64,000 nt of DNA from Postechiella sp039985655 (GCA_039985655.1 JBDWSF010000024.1:62001-126000); one strand, 5' to 3'. Positions 8,439 through 18,171 are shown, counted from the stretch's first letter. Numbers and translations are program-made. Notes: generated by a model from the sequence alone, not told the origin.

Positions 8439-11075
8439 ATGCAAATTCCATCAAAATATGATGCTAGTCAGGTAGAAAGTAAGTGGTACGACTACTGGAT
8501 GACGAATAATTATTTTCATTCAACACCAGACGATAGAGAACCGTATACTATAGTTATTCCACCGCCAAACGTAACAGGCGTGTTGCACATGGGGCACATG
8601 CTTAATAATACCATTCAAGATGTATTAATTCGTCGTGCACGTTTACAAGGTAAAAATGCGTGTTGGGTTCCAGGTACAGATCATGCATCTATAGCAACAG
8701 AAGCGAAAGTAGTTGCTAAATTAAAGGAGCAAGGCATTGATAAAAATGATTTGACTCGCGATGAGTTTTTGGCACACGCTTGGGTTTGGACACATGAATA
8801 TGGAGGCGTTATTCTAGAGCAACTAAAAAAACTAGGTTGTTCTTGCGATTGGGATCGTACTAAATTTACAATGGATGACGATATGTCTGAAGCTGTAATT
8901 AAAGTTTTTGTTGATTTACATGAGAAAGGACTAATTTATCGTGGTTACCGTATGGTAAATTGGGATCCTGAGGCAAAAACAACATTGTCTGATGAAGAGG
9001 TCATCCATGAAGAACGTCAAGGAAACTTATACTATATCAATTATAAAATTGAAGGAAGTGAAGATATTTTAACGATTGCTACAACAAGACCTGAAACTAT
9101 TTTTGGAGATTCAGCAATCTGTATTAATCCAGAAGATGAGCGTTTTGCACACTTACGTGGAAAAAAAGCTATTGTGCCTATTTGTAATCGTGTGATTCCT
9201 ATTATTGAAGACGAGTATGTGGATGTTGAGTTTGGAACAGGTTGTTTAAAAGTAACACCTGCACATGACGAAAACGATAAAAATCTTGGAGATAAGCATA
9301 AGTTAGAGGTTATCGATATCTTTAATGAAGATGCCAGTTTAAATAGTTTTGGACTTCATTTTAAAGGTCAAGATCGTTTTGTCGCAAGAAAGAATGTAGC
9401 AAAAGAATTAGAAGAAACAGGTGTTTTAGTTAAAACTGAAATACATTTAAATAAAGTTGGTACGTCAGAACGTACAAAAGCAGTTATCGAACCAAGATTA
9501 AGCGACCAATGGTTCTTGAAAATGGAAGAGTTGGTTAAGCCAGCTATCGAAGCCGTTTTAGGCGAAAATGCTGAGATTAAATTATTTCCGAAGAAATTCG
9601 AAAATACGTACCGTCATTGGTTAGAGAATATTCGCGATTGGAATATCTCGCGTCAATTACTTTGGGGACAACAAATACCTGCCTATTTCTATGGAGACGG
9701 AAAAGAAGATTTTGTAGTTGCCGAAACTATTGAGGACGCTTTAGAAAAGGCTAAGCTAAAAACGAATAACCAAGAATTAACAGCTAATAGCCTGCGTCAA
9801 GATACAGATGCTTTAGATACTTGGTTTAGCTCTTGGTTATGGCCAATGTCTGTATTTGATGGCATCCGTAATCCAGAAAACGAAGAGATAAAATATTATT
9901 ATCCAACAAACGATTTAGTTACTGGACCAGATATTTTATTCTTTTGGGTAGCACGTATGATTATTTCTGGTTACGAGTATAAAGGCGAAAAACCTTTTAA
10001 TAATGTATACTTAACAGGTTTAGTTCGCGATAAACAACGTCGTAAAATGAGTAAATCTTTAGGGAACTCACCAGACGCTTTAAAATTAATTGAACAATAT
10101 AGTGCAGATGGCGTTCGTGTTGGATTATTACTTAGCTCCGCAGCGGGTAACGATTTAATGTTTGATGAAACGCTTTGTCAGCAAGGAAAAGGCTTTGGGA
10201 ATAAAATATGGAATGCCTTTAACTTAACTAATTTATGGGACGTTAATGAAACTATTGAACAACCAAATTCAAGTAAAATAGCTTTAGATTGGTACGAAGC
10301 AAAGTTTAATACAGTATTAGTAGAAATTGAAGATCACTTTAGTAAATATAGATTGAGTGATGCGTTAATGTCTATTTATAAATTGGTTTATGATGATTTT
10401 TGTGGTTGGTTATTAGAGATAGTAAAACCAGCATATCAACAACCAATTGATGCAGCGACATATAATAAAGTGATGACTATTTTTGAAGATAACTTAAAAA
10501 TATTGCATCCATTTATGCCATTCTTAACAGAAGATATTTGGCAATATATTTCTGAAAGAACTCCAGAAGAAGCATTAATAGTAGCTAAATGTCCAGAAGT
10601 AAAACCAATAAACAAGGCTATTATTTCTGAGTTTGAATTTGCTTCGGAAGTTATTTCGGGAATAAGAACTGTAAGAAAAGAAAAGAACATTGCGTTTAAA
10701 AATGCTATTGCATTTTCTGTAATTAATAATGAAAATACAAATAGTACGTTTGATGACGTTATTGTAAAGTTAGGGAATCTAGAAGGTATAGACTATGTGT
10801 CTGAAGCTGTAGAAGGTGCCTTAACCTATAGAGTGAAATCTAACGAGTATTTTATTCCTATGGAAGGAAGTATTGATGTAGAAGCAGAAATTAAAAAATT
10901 AACCGAAGAGTTAAATTATACCGAAGGCTTTTTAAAATCAGTACAAAAGAAGTTGTCTAACGAGCGTTTTGTTGCAGGAGCACCAGAACAAGTAGTAGCA
11001 TCTGAAAAGAAAAAAGAAGCAGATGCCTTAGCAAAAATTGAAACGATTAAAGCTAGTCTAGTTAGTTTGAAATAA
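8439..11075 (+). CDS. valS: Valine--tRNA ligase
   Basis: An 878-residue class I aminoacyl-tRNA synthetase that charges tRNA-Val in the cytoplasm. The HIGH signature appears as HMGH in PPNVTGVLHMGHMLNN near residue 45, and KMSKS in RRKMSKSLGNSPD near residue 540. The CP1 editing domain lies between them (ATTRPETIFGDSA, GTGCLKVTPAHDENDK). An anticodon-binding domain and a C-terminal coiled-coil arm (from about residue 815, with EAEIKKLTEELNY) complete the usual architecture. ATG at 8439 is chosen because it gives the common MQIPSKYD N-terminus and lies downstream of the promoter. A 138-bp palindromic repeat sits 42 bases after the stop and may end transcription. Confidence 0.97.
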   Translation: MQIPSKYDASQVESKWYDYWMTNNYFHSTPDDREPYTIVIPPPNVTGVLHMGHMLNNTIQDVLIRRARLQGKNACWVPGTDHASIATEAKVVAKLKEQGIDKNDLTRDEFLAHAWVWTHEYGGVILEQLKKLGCSCDWDRTKFTMDDDMSEAVIKVFVDLHEKGLIYRGYRMVNWDPEAKTTLSDEEVIHEERQGNLYYINYKIEGSEDILTIATTRPETIFGDSAICINPEDERFAHLRGKKAIVPICNRVIPIIEDEYVDVEFGTGCLKVTPAHDENDKNLGDKHKLEVIDIFNEDASLNSFGLHFKGQDRFVARKNVAKELEETGVLVKTEIHLNKVGTSERTKAVIEPRLSDQWFLKMEELVKPAIEAVLGENAEIKLFPKKFENTYRHWLENIRDWNISRQLLWGQQIPAYFYGDGKEDFVVAETIEDALEKAKLKTNNQELTANSLRQDTDALDTWFSSWLWPMSVFDGIRNPENEEIKYYYPTNDLVTGPDILFFWVARMIISGYEYKGEKPFNNVYLTGLVRDKQRRKMSKSLGNSPDALKLIEQYSADGVRVGLLLSSAAGNDLMFDETLCQQGKGFGNKIWNAFNLTNLWDVNETIEQPNSSKIALDWYEAKFNTVLVEIEDHFSKYRLSDALMSIYKLVYDDFCGWLLEIVKPAYQQPIDAATYNKVMTIFEDNLKILHPFMPFLTEDIWQYISERTPEEALIVAKCPEVKPINKAIISEFEFASEVISGIRTVRKEKNIAFKNAIAFSVINNENTNSTFDDVIVKLGNLEGIDYVSEAVEGALTYRVKSNEYFIPMEGSIDVEAEIKKLTEELNYTEGFLKSVQKKLSNERFVAGAPEQVVASEKKKEADALAKIETIKASLVSLK

Positions 11076-11116
11076 TATTATAGCATTAATTTTATATAGG
11101 AAGTTCTAATAATGAA

Positions 11117-11254
11117 AAGGAGGCTGTCTAAAAAGAGAAATGAGTAGTCATATTGAGTTTGTCGAAATATATCGACTTACAGATAATCAATAACAGGTTT
11201 CGATAAGCTAAGCCTGAGAAAATCAACAATCTAGACTTTTTAGATAGCCTCTTT
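11117..11254 (+). repeat. 138-bp imperfect palindromic repeat, copy 1
   Basis: The ends are inverted copies of AGGCTGTCTAAAAAG (left) and CTTTTTAGATAGCCT (right), and an inner pair related to TTGAGCTTGTCGAAA also faces inward, so the whole unit can fold into one long hairpin. A second copy in opposite orientation is at 61873-62009. This copy is more diverged than that one. It has no coding capacity; it may be a MITE relic and may serve as terminator for valS. Confidence 0.85.
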
Positions 11255-11408
11255 TTTATGCCATTTTTTAATCGAACTTTAGGTATTAAATAATATTAAA
11301 ATTGTAAGGAAACCTTTTCGGTATGTAATAAATCTATATTTTAGTCTTTTATTTTATAGAATTGATTTAAAAAAAATAAACACTTATCTATATGCAAGCA
11401 ATTGGTTA

Positions 11409-11534
11409 ATGGTACTATTGCGAAAGATGTTAAGCATGGCGACTGTTTACGATCTATATAATAAAAAGGTAGTCCGAAATGGCTATGCACGAAAAACCAT
11501 TATTAAAGCTTACGAAGATTTAAAATGGATATGA
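11409..11534 (+). CDS. Possible 41-residue small protein overlapping the glpD start
   Basis: An ATG-started frame of 41 codons (MVLLRKMLSMATVYDLYNKK at its start) runs into the beginning of the glycerol-3-phosphate dehydrogenase gene and stops 10 bases after its ATG, an arrangement that fits translational coupling. The peptide is basic and contains YDLYNKKVVRNGYARKT, which looks protein-like, but no family was recognised. It could also be a decayed remnant of a longer gene or a chance frame. Confidence is low. Confidence 0.3.
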   Translation: MVLLRKMLSMATVYDLYNKKVVRNGYARKTIIKAYEDLKWI

Positions 11535-13210
11535 TTAAAGCAGAACCAACATTTTCAGTTCTAAATAGAACAGAAACTTTAGAAAAATTACAAACACAAA
11601 AGTTTGATTTGGCCATTATAGGCGGCGGTGTAACTGGAGCTGGTATAGCTTTAGACGCTACTTCTAGAGGTTTAAAGGTCTGTTTGGTTGAGAAAAATGA
11701 TTTTGCTTCAGGTACAAGTAATAAATCGACAAAGCTTATTCATGGTGGTCTACGCTATTTAAAACAGTTTGAAATTGGATTAGTTAGAGAATCAGGATCC
11801 GAGCGTGCTATTGTTCACAAGCTTGCTCCTCATTTAGTCATTCCAGAAAAGATGTTACTCCCTTTAGTTGAAGGTGGTACCTATGGTAAAATGATGACAT
11901 CAATAGGATTAAGAGTTTACGATTTCCTTGCTGATGTTGAAGAGGAGGATAGGCGTCGTATGCTTGACAAAGAAGAAACTTTAAATAAAGAACCATTACT
12001 TGATAAAAGTACTGTTTTAGGAGGTGGGCTTTACGCTGAATACAGAACAGATGATGCGAGATTAACCATAGAAATATTAAAAAAAGCGTCATCATTTGGA
12101 GCGACTATAATTAATTATTGCAAAATGGAGTCCTTTAATTATGATGATCAATCTAAAATAGAGAGTCTTAATTGTATCGATCATAATACGGGAAAGAAAT
12201 TCAAAATAGAAGCTACTAATTACGTTTCTGCTACGGGGCCGTGGGTCGATTTACTTCGAAAAAAAGATCATTCTATGACCGACAAATATCTACATCTTAC
12301 CAAAGGTGTACATATTGTTTTTCCTCATCACAAGTTGCCTGTAAAACAACCTTTGTATTTTGATGTTTCTGATGGACGCATGATTTTTGCTATTCCAAGA
12401 GGTCGTGTTACATACGTTGGTACAACAGATACTAATTATTCTGGGGATTTAAACCGTGTTGTAGCAACAAAAGATGATGCTAATTATTTATTAAATGCGG
12501 TAAATGATACGTTTCCAACAGTAAACTTAACCATTGATGATATTGAATCGAACTGGGCAGGGTTACGACCACTTATTCATGAAGAAGATAAAGACCCTTC
12601 AGAATTATCAAGAAAAGATGAGTTATTTATTTCCGATAGTGGATTAATTTCTATCGCAGGGGGTAAACTTACGGGGTATAGAAAAATGGCACATCGGGCT
12701 ATTGATGCCGTCATTAAAACGATGGATGATGATAAAAAATCAGCTTTAAAAGCATCTGAAACGGAGTCTATTTTATTAGTAAACCCAGCGCTTAAATCGA
12801 CAACCGAAGTAAATAATTACCAAGAGTGTATAGAAAAGGAGTTAAATAAAATTAATATTAACGATCCTCATCATGCGTGGTATTTATGTACACATTATGG
12901 TAGGCAAGCCGATATTATTATTGATAAATCTCATGAATTTGAAAACACCGATGTTTTAGAACGCTTAATTCGTGCCGAACTTTGGTATTGCATTCACTAT
13001 GAAATGACTAACAGTCTTACCGACTTTTTTGTACGTCGCACAGGGCGTTTATATTTTAACACGCCGAGTGTGAAAATATATCAGAACATCATTTTACAAG
13101 ATATCATAAATTATCTAAGTTGGGATGAAGCAAGAATAGCTTCAGAAAAAGAAAAACTAGAATTACGCATACAGGATGCTACTACGTATTATAACGAAGA
13201 GTTTAAATAA
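11525..13210 (+). CDS. glpD: FAD-dependent glycerol-3-phosphate dehydrogenase
   Basis: A 561-residue flavoenzyme that oxidises sn-glycerol-3-phosphate to dihydroxyacetone phosphate and feeds electrons to the quinone pool at the inner membrane. The Rossmann motif IIGGGVTGAGIALD (residues 31-44) binds FAD, KSTKLIHGGLRYLKQ near residue 68 is the family signature, SISGGKL-like SIAGGKLTGYRKM lies near residue 382, and a C-terminal helical domain (HHAWYLCTHYGRQAD) follows. The second Met (position 3) is an alternative start. No glpK or glpF is adjacent; the aquaporin at 1816 looks water-specific. Confidence 0.93.
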   Translation: MDMIKAEPTFSVLNRTETLEKLQTQKFDLAIIGGGVTGAGIALDATSRGLKVCLVEKNDFASGTSNKSTKLIHGGLRYLKQFEIGLVRESGSERAIVHKLAPHLVIPEKMLLPLVEGGTYGKMMTSIGLRVYDFLADVEEEDRRRMLDKEETLNKEPLLDKSTVLGGGLYAEYRTDDARLTIEILKKASSFGATIINYCKMESFNYDDQSKIESLNCIDHNTGKKFKIEATNYVSATGPWVDLLRKKDHSMTDKYLHLTKGVHIVFPHHKLPVKQPLYFDVSDGRMIFAIPRGRVTYVGTTDTNYSGDLNRVVATKDDANYLLNAVNDTFPTVNLTIDDIESNWAGLRPLIHEEDKDPSELSRKDELFISDSGLISIAGGKLTGYRKMAHRAIDAVIKTMDDDKKSALKASETESILLVNPALKSTTEVNNYQECIEKELNKININDPHHAWYLCTHYGRQADIIIDKSHEFENTDVLERLIRAELWYCIHYEMTNSLTDFFVRRTGRLYFNTPSVKIYQNIILQDIINYLSWDEARIASEKEKLELRIQDATTYYNEEFK

Positions 13211-13231
13211 GAACTCAAGATGAATTCAACT

Positions 13232-13912
13232 TTAAAAAAACTCGCGGTATTGCATCACTCTAAAATCGAAAGTATTAAAGTTTGGATCGCTATTTTTTAA
13301 TTGCTTGTACAATGGCATACTGCCAATTGCTCGGTTTGCCGAACCTGAAGACGATGTAAGCGACACCGTTTTTATGGTTCTTGATACTATTTCGACTGCG
13401 CTCATCTTGACAGGCAAAACAAATTCATGAATTCTCGGGACTTCGTTTGAAATTAATTCTAATTTAATTCCATAATCTTTTATATGCTTTCTAAAGAAAT
13501 ATTCAGGACCGTTTTTACTATTACCGCCCGTAAATAAAATGGTATCGATATTTGGAAATTGTTTTAAATAACCGATAACATCTCGAAGTTTAATGTTCTT
13601 CATTCCCAAATCGGATGCATCAATTTTATCGCGCTCACAGCTATTAACAATATCGCAAACACCTATTTTGTTTTCAATTAAAAACGTTTTCCGTTCTTCG
13701 ATAGCTTCTTGAGAATTATCAAACCGCAGGTTTAAATTATGAATGGCATCAATAAACAACCACAACGAATTATAATAACTTCCGTAACAAAAATTGACAT
13801 CTTTTTCTAAAAGATTTCCTGTAGAAAACCGCGGTGGTGGTAATGTGCCCACAATTAGTTTGGTTGTGTCTTTTTGTATAAAGGGTTGGTATGGGTGTTG
13901 GTGTATAAACAT
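13232..13912 (-). CDS. Uracil-DNA glycosylase superfamily protein (predicted)
   Basis: A 226-residue soluble protein with the layout of the UDG superfamily: a first motif LIVGTLPPPRF (residues about 19-29), the aromatic NFCYGSYYNSLWLF region, a central IGVCDIVNSCERD strand-loop, and TILFTGGNSKNG before the C-terminal part. Members remove uracil, hypoxanthine or related damaged bases from DNA; the exact lesion cannot be assigned. Residues near VKMSAVEIV are encoded by an interspersed-repeat sequence (13391-13414), so this surface segment may be a repeat-derived insertion. The gene converges on glpD with a 21-base gap. Confidence 0.7.
   Translation of the reverse strand: MFIHQHPYQPFIQKDTTKLIVGTLPPPRFSTGNLLEKDVNFCYGSYYNSLWLFIDAIHNLNLRFDNSQEAIEERKTFLIENKIGVCDIVNSCERDKIDASDLGMKNIKLRDVIGYLKQFPNIDTILFTGGNSKNGPEYFFRKHIKDYGIKLELISNEVPRIHEFVLPVKMSAVEIVSRTIKTVSLTSSSGSANRAIGSMPLYKQLKNSDPNFNTFDFRVMQYREFF
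13391..13414. repeat. Interspersed-repeat word inside the UDG-like gene
   Basis: The core TTCGACTGCGCTCA followed by a GACAGG-type end matches a repeat often seen between genes in Bacteroidota and occurs again at 23513-23526. Here it lies within a coding frame and is translated. Confidence 0.55.
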
Positions 13913-14001
13913 GTTAGTCTTCGAAAGTATAAAACGAATTGAAGTTATCTGTAGAAGGCGGATTCTTGCTTGCTCAGGAATAACAAAACCTTAACAAAAA
14001 C

Positions 14002-14721
14002 TTATAAGTCAGCTAACAATTTTTCAACCTCTTGAATGGTTGCTCTAAATAGCCTACGGTTAGGTTTCGTCATGTGTTTAGATTCATTGAAAATTTCATC
14101 TAAAACAGCTTTGGCTTCTTCTATTTTATCTCTTCTTATTAAGAATTTAGCAAAAACTAAGCGTTCGTTATAAAACGAATATCGAATATCAATTTGTTTT
14201 AAATTCGCTTCAGCTTCATCTAATTTTTCAACACGATCGAATGCTAATCCGTATATAAATTGTGATCTCGATTTTTTAAATTCTGGATGACTCTTAATTT
14301 TTTCAGCATATAAAATAACGTTATCAAAATCTTCAGCTTTAAAATACGCTTCCATTAATTGTTTAATAACATATAAATCGTTCTCGAAATCGTCTTCCAA
14401 CGCTTCTAGGTAATGTTTTATAGCATTATCAAAATCTTTAATTTCGAGATAAGCATCGGCTAAATCAACTCGATTTTGATAGGTTTCAGAAAACTGTAAT
14501 CGTTTTTCTAAATCTTTAACTTTTTTTGTCGGGTTGATTATCGAAACGATACCGTCTTGTATTTTTTCGGCATCACGTTTATTATAAATCTGAGTTATTA
14601 GATATATTATAGAACCTAGCGGAATCAAGAATATTAGAAAATACCAAAAATAAGGTTTGTTATTTTTATAAGCATGATATATGCAATACGCTTTTAGAGC
14701 AATTAATAAGTAATAATACAT
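14002..14721 (-). CDS. Membrane-anchored tetratricopeptide repeat protein
   Basis: A 239-residue protein. Residues 1-45 hold two membrane helices (YYYLLIALKAYCIYHAY and YFWYFLIFLIPLGSIIYLI) like the N-terminal segment of cardiolipin-synthase-type proteins. The soluble part, from about residue 70, contains at least three helical TPR units (NRVDLADAYLEIKDFDNAIK, LMEAYFKAEDFDNVILYAEK, KLDEAEANLKQ). TPR proteins are scaffolds, so a role in assembling a membrane complex is likely but no partner is evident. No related gene adjoins it. Confidence 0.75.
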   Translation of the reverse strand: MYYYLLIALKAYCIYHAYKNNKPYFWYFLIFLIPLGSIIYLITQIYNKRDAEKIQDGIVSIINPTKKVKDLEKRLQFSETYQNRVDLADAYLEIKDFDNAIKHYLEALEDDFENDLYVIKQLMEAYFKAEDFDNVILYAEKIKSHPEFKKSRSQFIYGLAFDRVEKLDEAEANLKQIDIRYSFYNERLVFAKFLIRRDKIEEAKAVLDEIFNESKHMTKPNRRLFRATIQEVEKLLADL

Positions 14722-14817
14722 GAATAGATATAATTGTTTGTTTTTAGAACTTTCAAGTTTTTGACTTTAATGAAGTACTCATAAAAGAATAATTAAGGCT
14801 TTACAGCGATCTTTAAG

Positions 14818-15288
14818 TTAATCCCATATTTGTGCCCGTTCGATTCCAATGGTTCTTAAATACCCTAACATTTGCCCCGTATGTACAGATTCGTGATATG
14901 CGATTCGGTTAAGATAATCTCCAAGACTTTTACTTTGTCCAACTTCTTTTCTCTCAATTCTAATAGTCTTCAAATCTAATGCTTTCAATCCGCTTATCAT
15001 ACTCAAAAATTCTGTTCGATATTTTTCTGAAAATTCAAGTTCATGCCTCAAATCTGAAAAATTCAATGCTTTCCACGGTGATTGATAATTACCTAAGTTT
15101 CCTCTGTTCTCAATTATTTTATGAAAAAGATGTTCGCCTTCTAAAACGTGTCTAATCATTTCAATAATCGTAAATGCATTGTTGTCAGGTTTCCAATTCA
15201 AATATTCGTTTGGAATGCCTTCCCACAGTTTTATACTTCGTCTTCTAACTTCGGAAAAATTTAATAAGATTATTTCAATTGAATTCAT
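14818..15288 (-). CDS. DinB-family protein
   Basis: A 156-residue four-helix-bundle protein of the DinB/YfiT superfamily. The metal-binding His triad is visible: a first His in MIRHVLEGEHLFHKI (residues about 45-59), and the paired motif YHESVHTGQMLGYL near residues 131-144. Relatives in other bacteria are metal-dependent thiol transferases that use bacillithiol, mycothiol or another low-molecular-weight thiol; this one's activity is unknown. It is preceded on the same strand by yaaA, with a 45-base gap, and a shared role in stress response is possible but only inferred. Confidence 0.8.
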   Translation of the reverse strand: MNSIEIILLNFSEVRRRSIKLWEGIPNEYLNWKPDNNAFTIIEMIRHVLEGEHLFHKIIENRGNLGNYQSPWKALNFSDLRHELEFSEKYRTEFLSMISGLKALDLKTIRIERKEVGQSKSLGDYLNRIAYHESVHTGQMLGYLRTIGIERAQIWD

Positions 15289-15332
15289 TAATTGTCTTTT
15301 GCATTAAGTATTATTTTAAGTTGCGTTGGCAA

Positions 15333-16091
15333 CTATCTAATAAATACTAAATCAGTATCAGTAGACATGGCATCACTTAAACCATATCCTTTATAATCGA
15401 ACCCTTTTAAATCGTCTATAGTTTTTGCATTAGTATCTATAACATAACGCGCCATTAAACCGCGAGCCTCTTTAGCAAAAAATGAAATTATTTTATACTC
15501 ACCATTTTTAAAGTCTTTAAAATTGGCAGTGATTACAGGTGCCTTTAACGCTTTAATATCTACCGCTTTAAAATACTCGTTACTTGCCAAGTTTAGGAAT
15601 AACTCATCGTCTTCCAACTCTTCGTTTAGAGCATTAACAATATCTTTTTTCCAGAATTCGTATAAATTCTTTTTTACGCCAACAGGAAATTTAGTCCCCA
15701 TTTCTAAACGGTACGGCATTATTAAATCCGTTGGTTTTAATACACCGTATAAACCTGATAAAATACGCACTGTACTTTGTAAGGTATCTAATTTATTTTC
15801 TGGAATATTATAGGCATCAAGACCTCTGTAAACATCGCCACTAAAAGCATAAACAGCTTGTTTCGCTGCATCGGCAGTAAATGGTAATTGCCATGCTTGA
15901 TTACGTTCGTAATTTAAATGACCTAAATTGTCTGAAATCTTCATTAAAGCCGATAAGCTTTTAGCAGATTTCTTTTTTAGCAATTTATTTAATCGTTCAG
16001 ATTGTTTTAAAAACTGGCTTTCGGTTACACGATGAGTTGGTACTTTGGTTTCAAAATCTAAGGATTTTGCTGGTGAGATTACTAGTTTCAT
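15333..16091 (-). CDS. yaaA: Peroxide stress protein YaaA
   Basis: A 252-residue member of the YaaA/DUF328 family. The N-terminus MKLVISPAKSLDFETKVP is the family signature; the central VYAFSGDVYRGLDAY and LSGLYGVLKPTDLIMPYRLE blocks and the C-terminal SFFAKEARGLMARYVI are also conserved. In E. coli YaaA is induced by OxyR and lowers intracellular free iron during hydrogen peroxide stress, limiting Fenton damage to DNA; it is a DNA-binding fold protein. No OxyR site was recognised upstream. The gene faces away from a lipoprotein gene across a 205-base region. Confidence 0.93.
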   Translation of the reverse strand: MKLVISPAKSLDFETKVPTHRVTESQFLKQSERLNKLLKKKSAKSLSALMKISDNLGHLNYERNQAWQLPFTADAAKQAVYAFSGDVYRGLDAYNIPENKLDTLQSTVRILSGLYGVLKPTDLIMPYRLEMGTKFPVGVKKNLYEFWKKDIVNALNEELEDDELFLNLASNEYFKAVDIKALKAPVITANFKDFKNGEYKIISFFAKEARGLMARYVIDTNAKTIDDLKGFDYKGYGLSDAMSTDTDLVFIR

Positions 16092-16228
16092 GAATAATGC
16101 TATTTTTTCATTCCCTCATAAGAGAGAAAGCTCTTCTTTGTTTAATCTCAAATTTACAATTACTATTTCACTTTTTAAATTTAAGATTAGAGTTATTTGT
16201 AATGTGATTATAAATGAAATTGATTCTA

Positions 16229-16259
16229 TTGAGTTTATCAGAAAAAATATCTAATTTTG
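16229..16259 (+). promoter_or_regulatory. Promoter of the 16297 lipoprotein gene
   Basis: TTG at 16229-16231, a 20-base spacer and TAATTTTG at 16252-16259 match the flavobacterial vegetative promoter. Transcription would start near 16266, giving a leader of about 30 bases. Confidence 0.6.
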
Positions 16260-16296
16260 TTGTCTTGTTTTTTAGATAAACAAATAATCTTACAAA

Positions 16297-18162
16297 ATGA
16301 AAAAGAACTTCGCACTAATATATTTTATTCTCTTAATAATTACTGGATGTTCCTATAATTTTTCTTCAGATAATTATTTAGACATTGAAAAACCTTCAAC
16401 AGGTAATAACTCAATCATCATCGATGATTTTAATAATAGCGATATTATAAATACGGAAAGGTTAATGACATATTCTCTTTCTGGTCCTTCAAACCCTTAT
16501 CAATTAGAGTCGAAAATTTATCTAAATGACGAACAAATTGGTGCTGCATGGGATAATGGTACAGGAAGTTTTAAACTTTTTCCCTCAAGATATGAGGACG
16601 GAATACATAAACTAAGGTTTGAACATTCATTTTTTTCGGGCTCAGGTAGTTTAGCCGATCAATTAGGACAAGAGGTTCTTACAAAAAAAGAAGTATTTGA
16701 GTTTATTGTTCAACGTAAAACTACTCAACCTCCAACTATAACTGAAGCTAAAATTGAAAATGGAAGCATAACTATAAAATGGAATGAAATAAATGGAGAT
16801 GATTTCGAAAACGCATATTTAAGTGCTAAATATAAAACGTCTGAAACTAGAACTCCCTTAACACGAGAAGCACTTAATTCCCGAGAATTTATTGACAAAA
16901 ATACAGTATTGTTTACAGGTAACTCGAACACTCCTTTTTTTGATTATTACTCCAAAGTAACATATTCTATCTTGCTAACAAATGAATATACAGAAAACTA
17001 TGGTGTGACAAAAGAAATAGTATATGATCCTGAATGGGTTGTTCCAAAAATTGCTTTTAAAGATTTTGAAAGTTATAATCTTATATGGCCACAACACCCA
17101 ATGTATGCAAACTTTGAAAATTTTGAGATAGTGTCTGGCTATGAAAGTTTAAATGGTTCTAGTCAAGGAGGGGAGCAGACTATAAATTATCCTTATGTTT
17201 TTGGAGGTAAGCATGGAGCTAATATCCGTCCTATAGATATAAATAGATTACACAGTTTTTACTCTTTCAGGGAAATAGAGTTAGATGAAGATTCTTTTGG
17301 ATTTTTTGAATTTGACGATTTACATTCAAATGGAATTGTATACAACACTTCTAATGAAAAATTCTACACTCTAGTTAGTGGAAATTATGTGTCAGCATCT
17401 GAAGGGTATGAACTTTATATTTACGAATATTCTAAAAACATGGAATTTCTGAAAAAGAGTTTTATAACTAATAGTCCACGTTTGAAGGGGTATTTACCTA
17501 TTCAGATAGATCCATCCACTCAGAATTTTTATATAGATACTGCAAACAATTCATACTTAATTGATAAGAACGACTTTTCAATTTTAAAACAAGCCATAGG
17601 GAACAATGAAAACGGTATAAGAAAAATATTGAGAGGAAACATAGTAATAACTAATACTGGTTGGTTTCCTACTCATACAACTATTGAAAATATTGAAACG
17701 AATAGTCTCCTGTATTCTGGAGATTCAATCGGTAGTACCTTGTCAGAGGGGGGAACTTACATATTTATTAGTGATGAAAACGAAAGAGCTATTTATAAAA
17801 TTGATGGAAATCAATTATCAAAGATATTAGACTTAGATGGAGATGAATATACTTATCAACTTATAGTTCATGACAACACTCTCATGTATTCATCTGGAGG
17901 GGAATTTTCAGTTATAGATCTAAACACAATGAATAAAAAATCTTTTGATTTTGGAACTTATCAAAAATCAATGCAATTTGACCCCATTTCGAATAAATTA
18001 CTACTAATAAATAGTGGAGGTGCGGGCATATTCTACTTAAATTCAGATAAACTTGAAAATTTTATTTATGAAGATGATGATGGCTCAGGCGGAACCTATT
18101 TTATGTACTTACAAAACGGAAGACTTTTTCACTCAAAAGGAATTTACATTGATAATTTTTAA
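16297..18162 (+). CDS. Lipoprotein with Ig-like N-terminal part and beta-propeller-like C-terminal part
   Basis: A 621-residue exported protein of unknown function. The N-terminus MKKNFALIYFILLIITGCSY is a lipoprotein signal with Cys at residue 18. Residues about 30-250 look like two Ig or fibronectin type III-like beta domains (TQPPTITEAKIENGSITIKW). The rest is rich in repeated short beta-strands with recurring aromatic and Asp-Gly positions, as in a WD/YVTN-like propeller (IYEYSKNMEFLKKS, SYLIDKNDFSILKQ, SVIDLNTMNKKSF). The following gene, 9 bases downstream, encodes a small beta-barrel, so the pair may form an outer-membrane unit. No recognised family signature. Confidence 0.75.
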   Translation: MKKNFALIYFILLIITGCSYNFSSDNYLDIEKPSTGNNSIIIDDFNNSDIINTERLMTYSLSGPSNPYQLESKIYLNDEQIGAAWDNGTGSFKLFPSRYEDGIHKLRFEHSFFSGSGSLADQLGQEVLTKKEVFEFIVQRKTTQPPTITEAKIENGSITIKWNEINGDDFENAYLSAKYKTSETRTPLTREALNSREFIDKNTVLFTGNSNTPFFDYYSKVTYSILLTNEYTENYGVTKEIVYDPEWVVPKIAFKDFESYNLIWPQHPMYANFENFEIVSGYESLNGSSQGGEQTINYPYVFGGKHGANIRPIDINRLHSFYSFREIELDEDSFGFFEFDDLHSNGIVYNTSNEKFYTLVSGNYVSASEGYELYIYEYSKNMEFLKKSFITNSPRLKGYLPIQIDPSTQNFYIDTANNSYLIDKNDFSILKQAIGNNENGIRKILRGNIVITNTGWFPTHTTIENIETNSLLYSGDSIGSTLSEGGTYIFISDENERAIYKIDGNQLSKILDLDGDEYTYQLIVHDNTLMYSSGGEFSVIDLNTMNKKSFDFGTYQKSMQFDPISNKLLLINSGGAGIFYLNSDKLENFIYEDDDGSGGTYFMYLQNGRLFHSKGIYIDNF

Positions 18163-18171
18163 AAAACCTTC

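Noticed and set aside
16092..16254. Small plus-strand frame overlapping yaaA start
   Set aside because: It begins inside yaaA in the antisense direction and contains no recognisable protein features.
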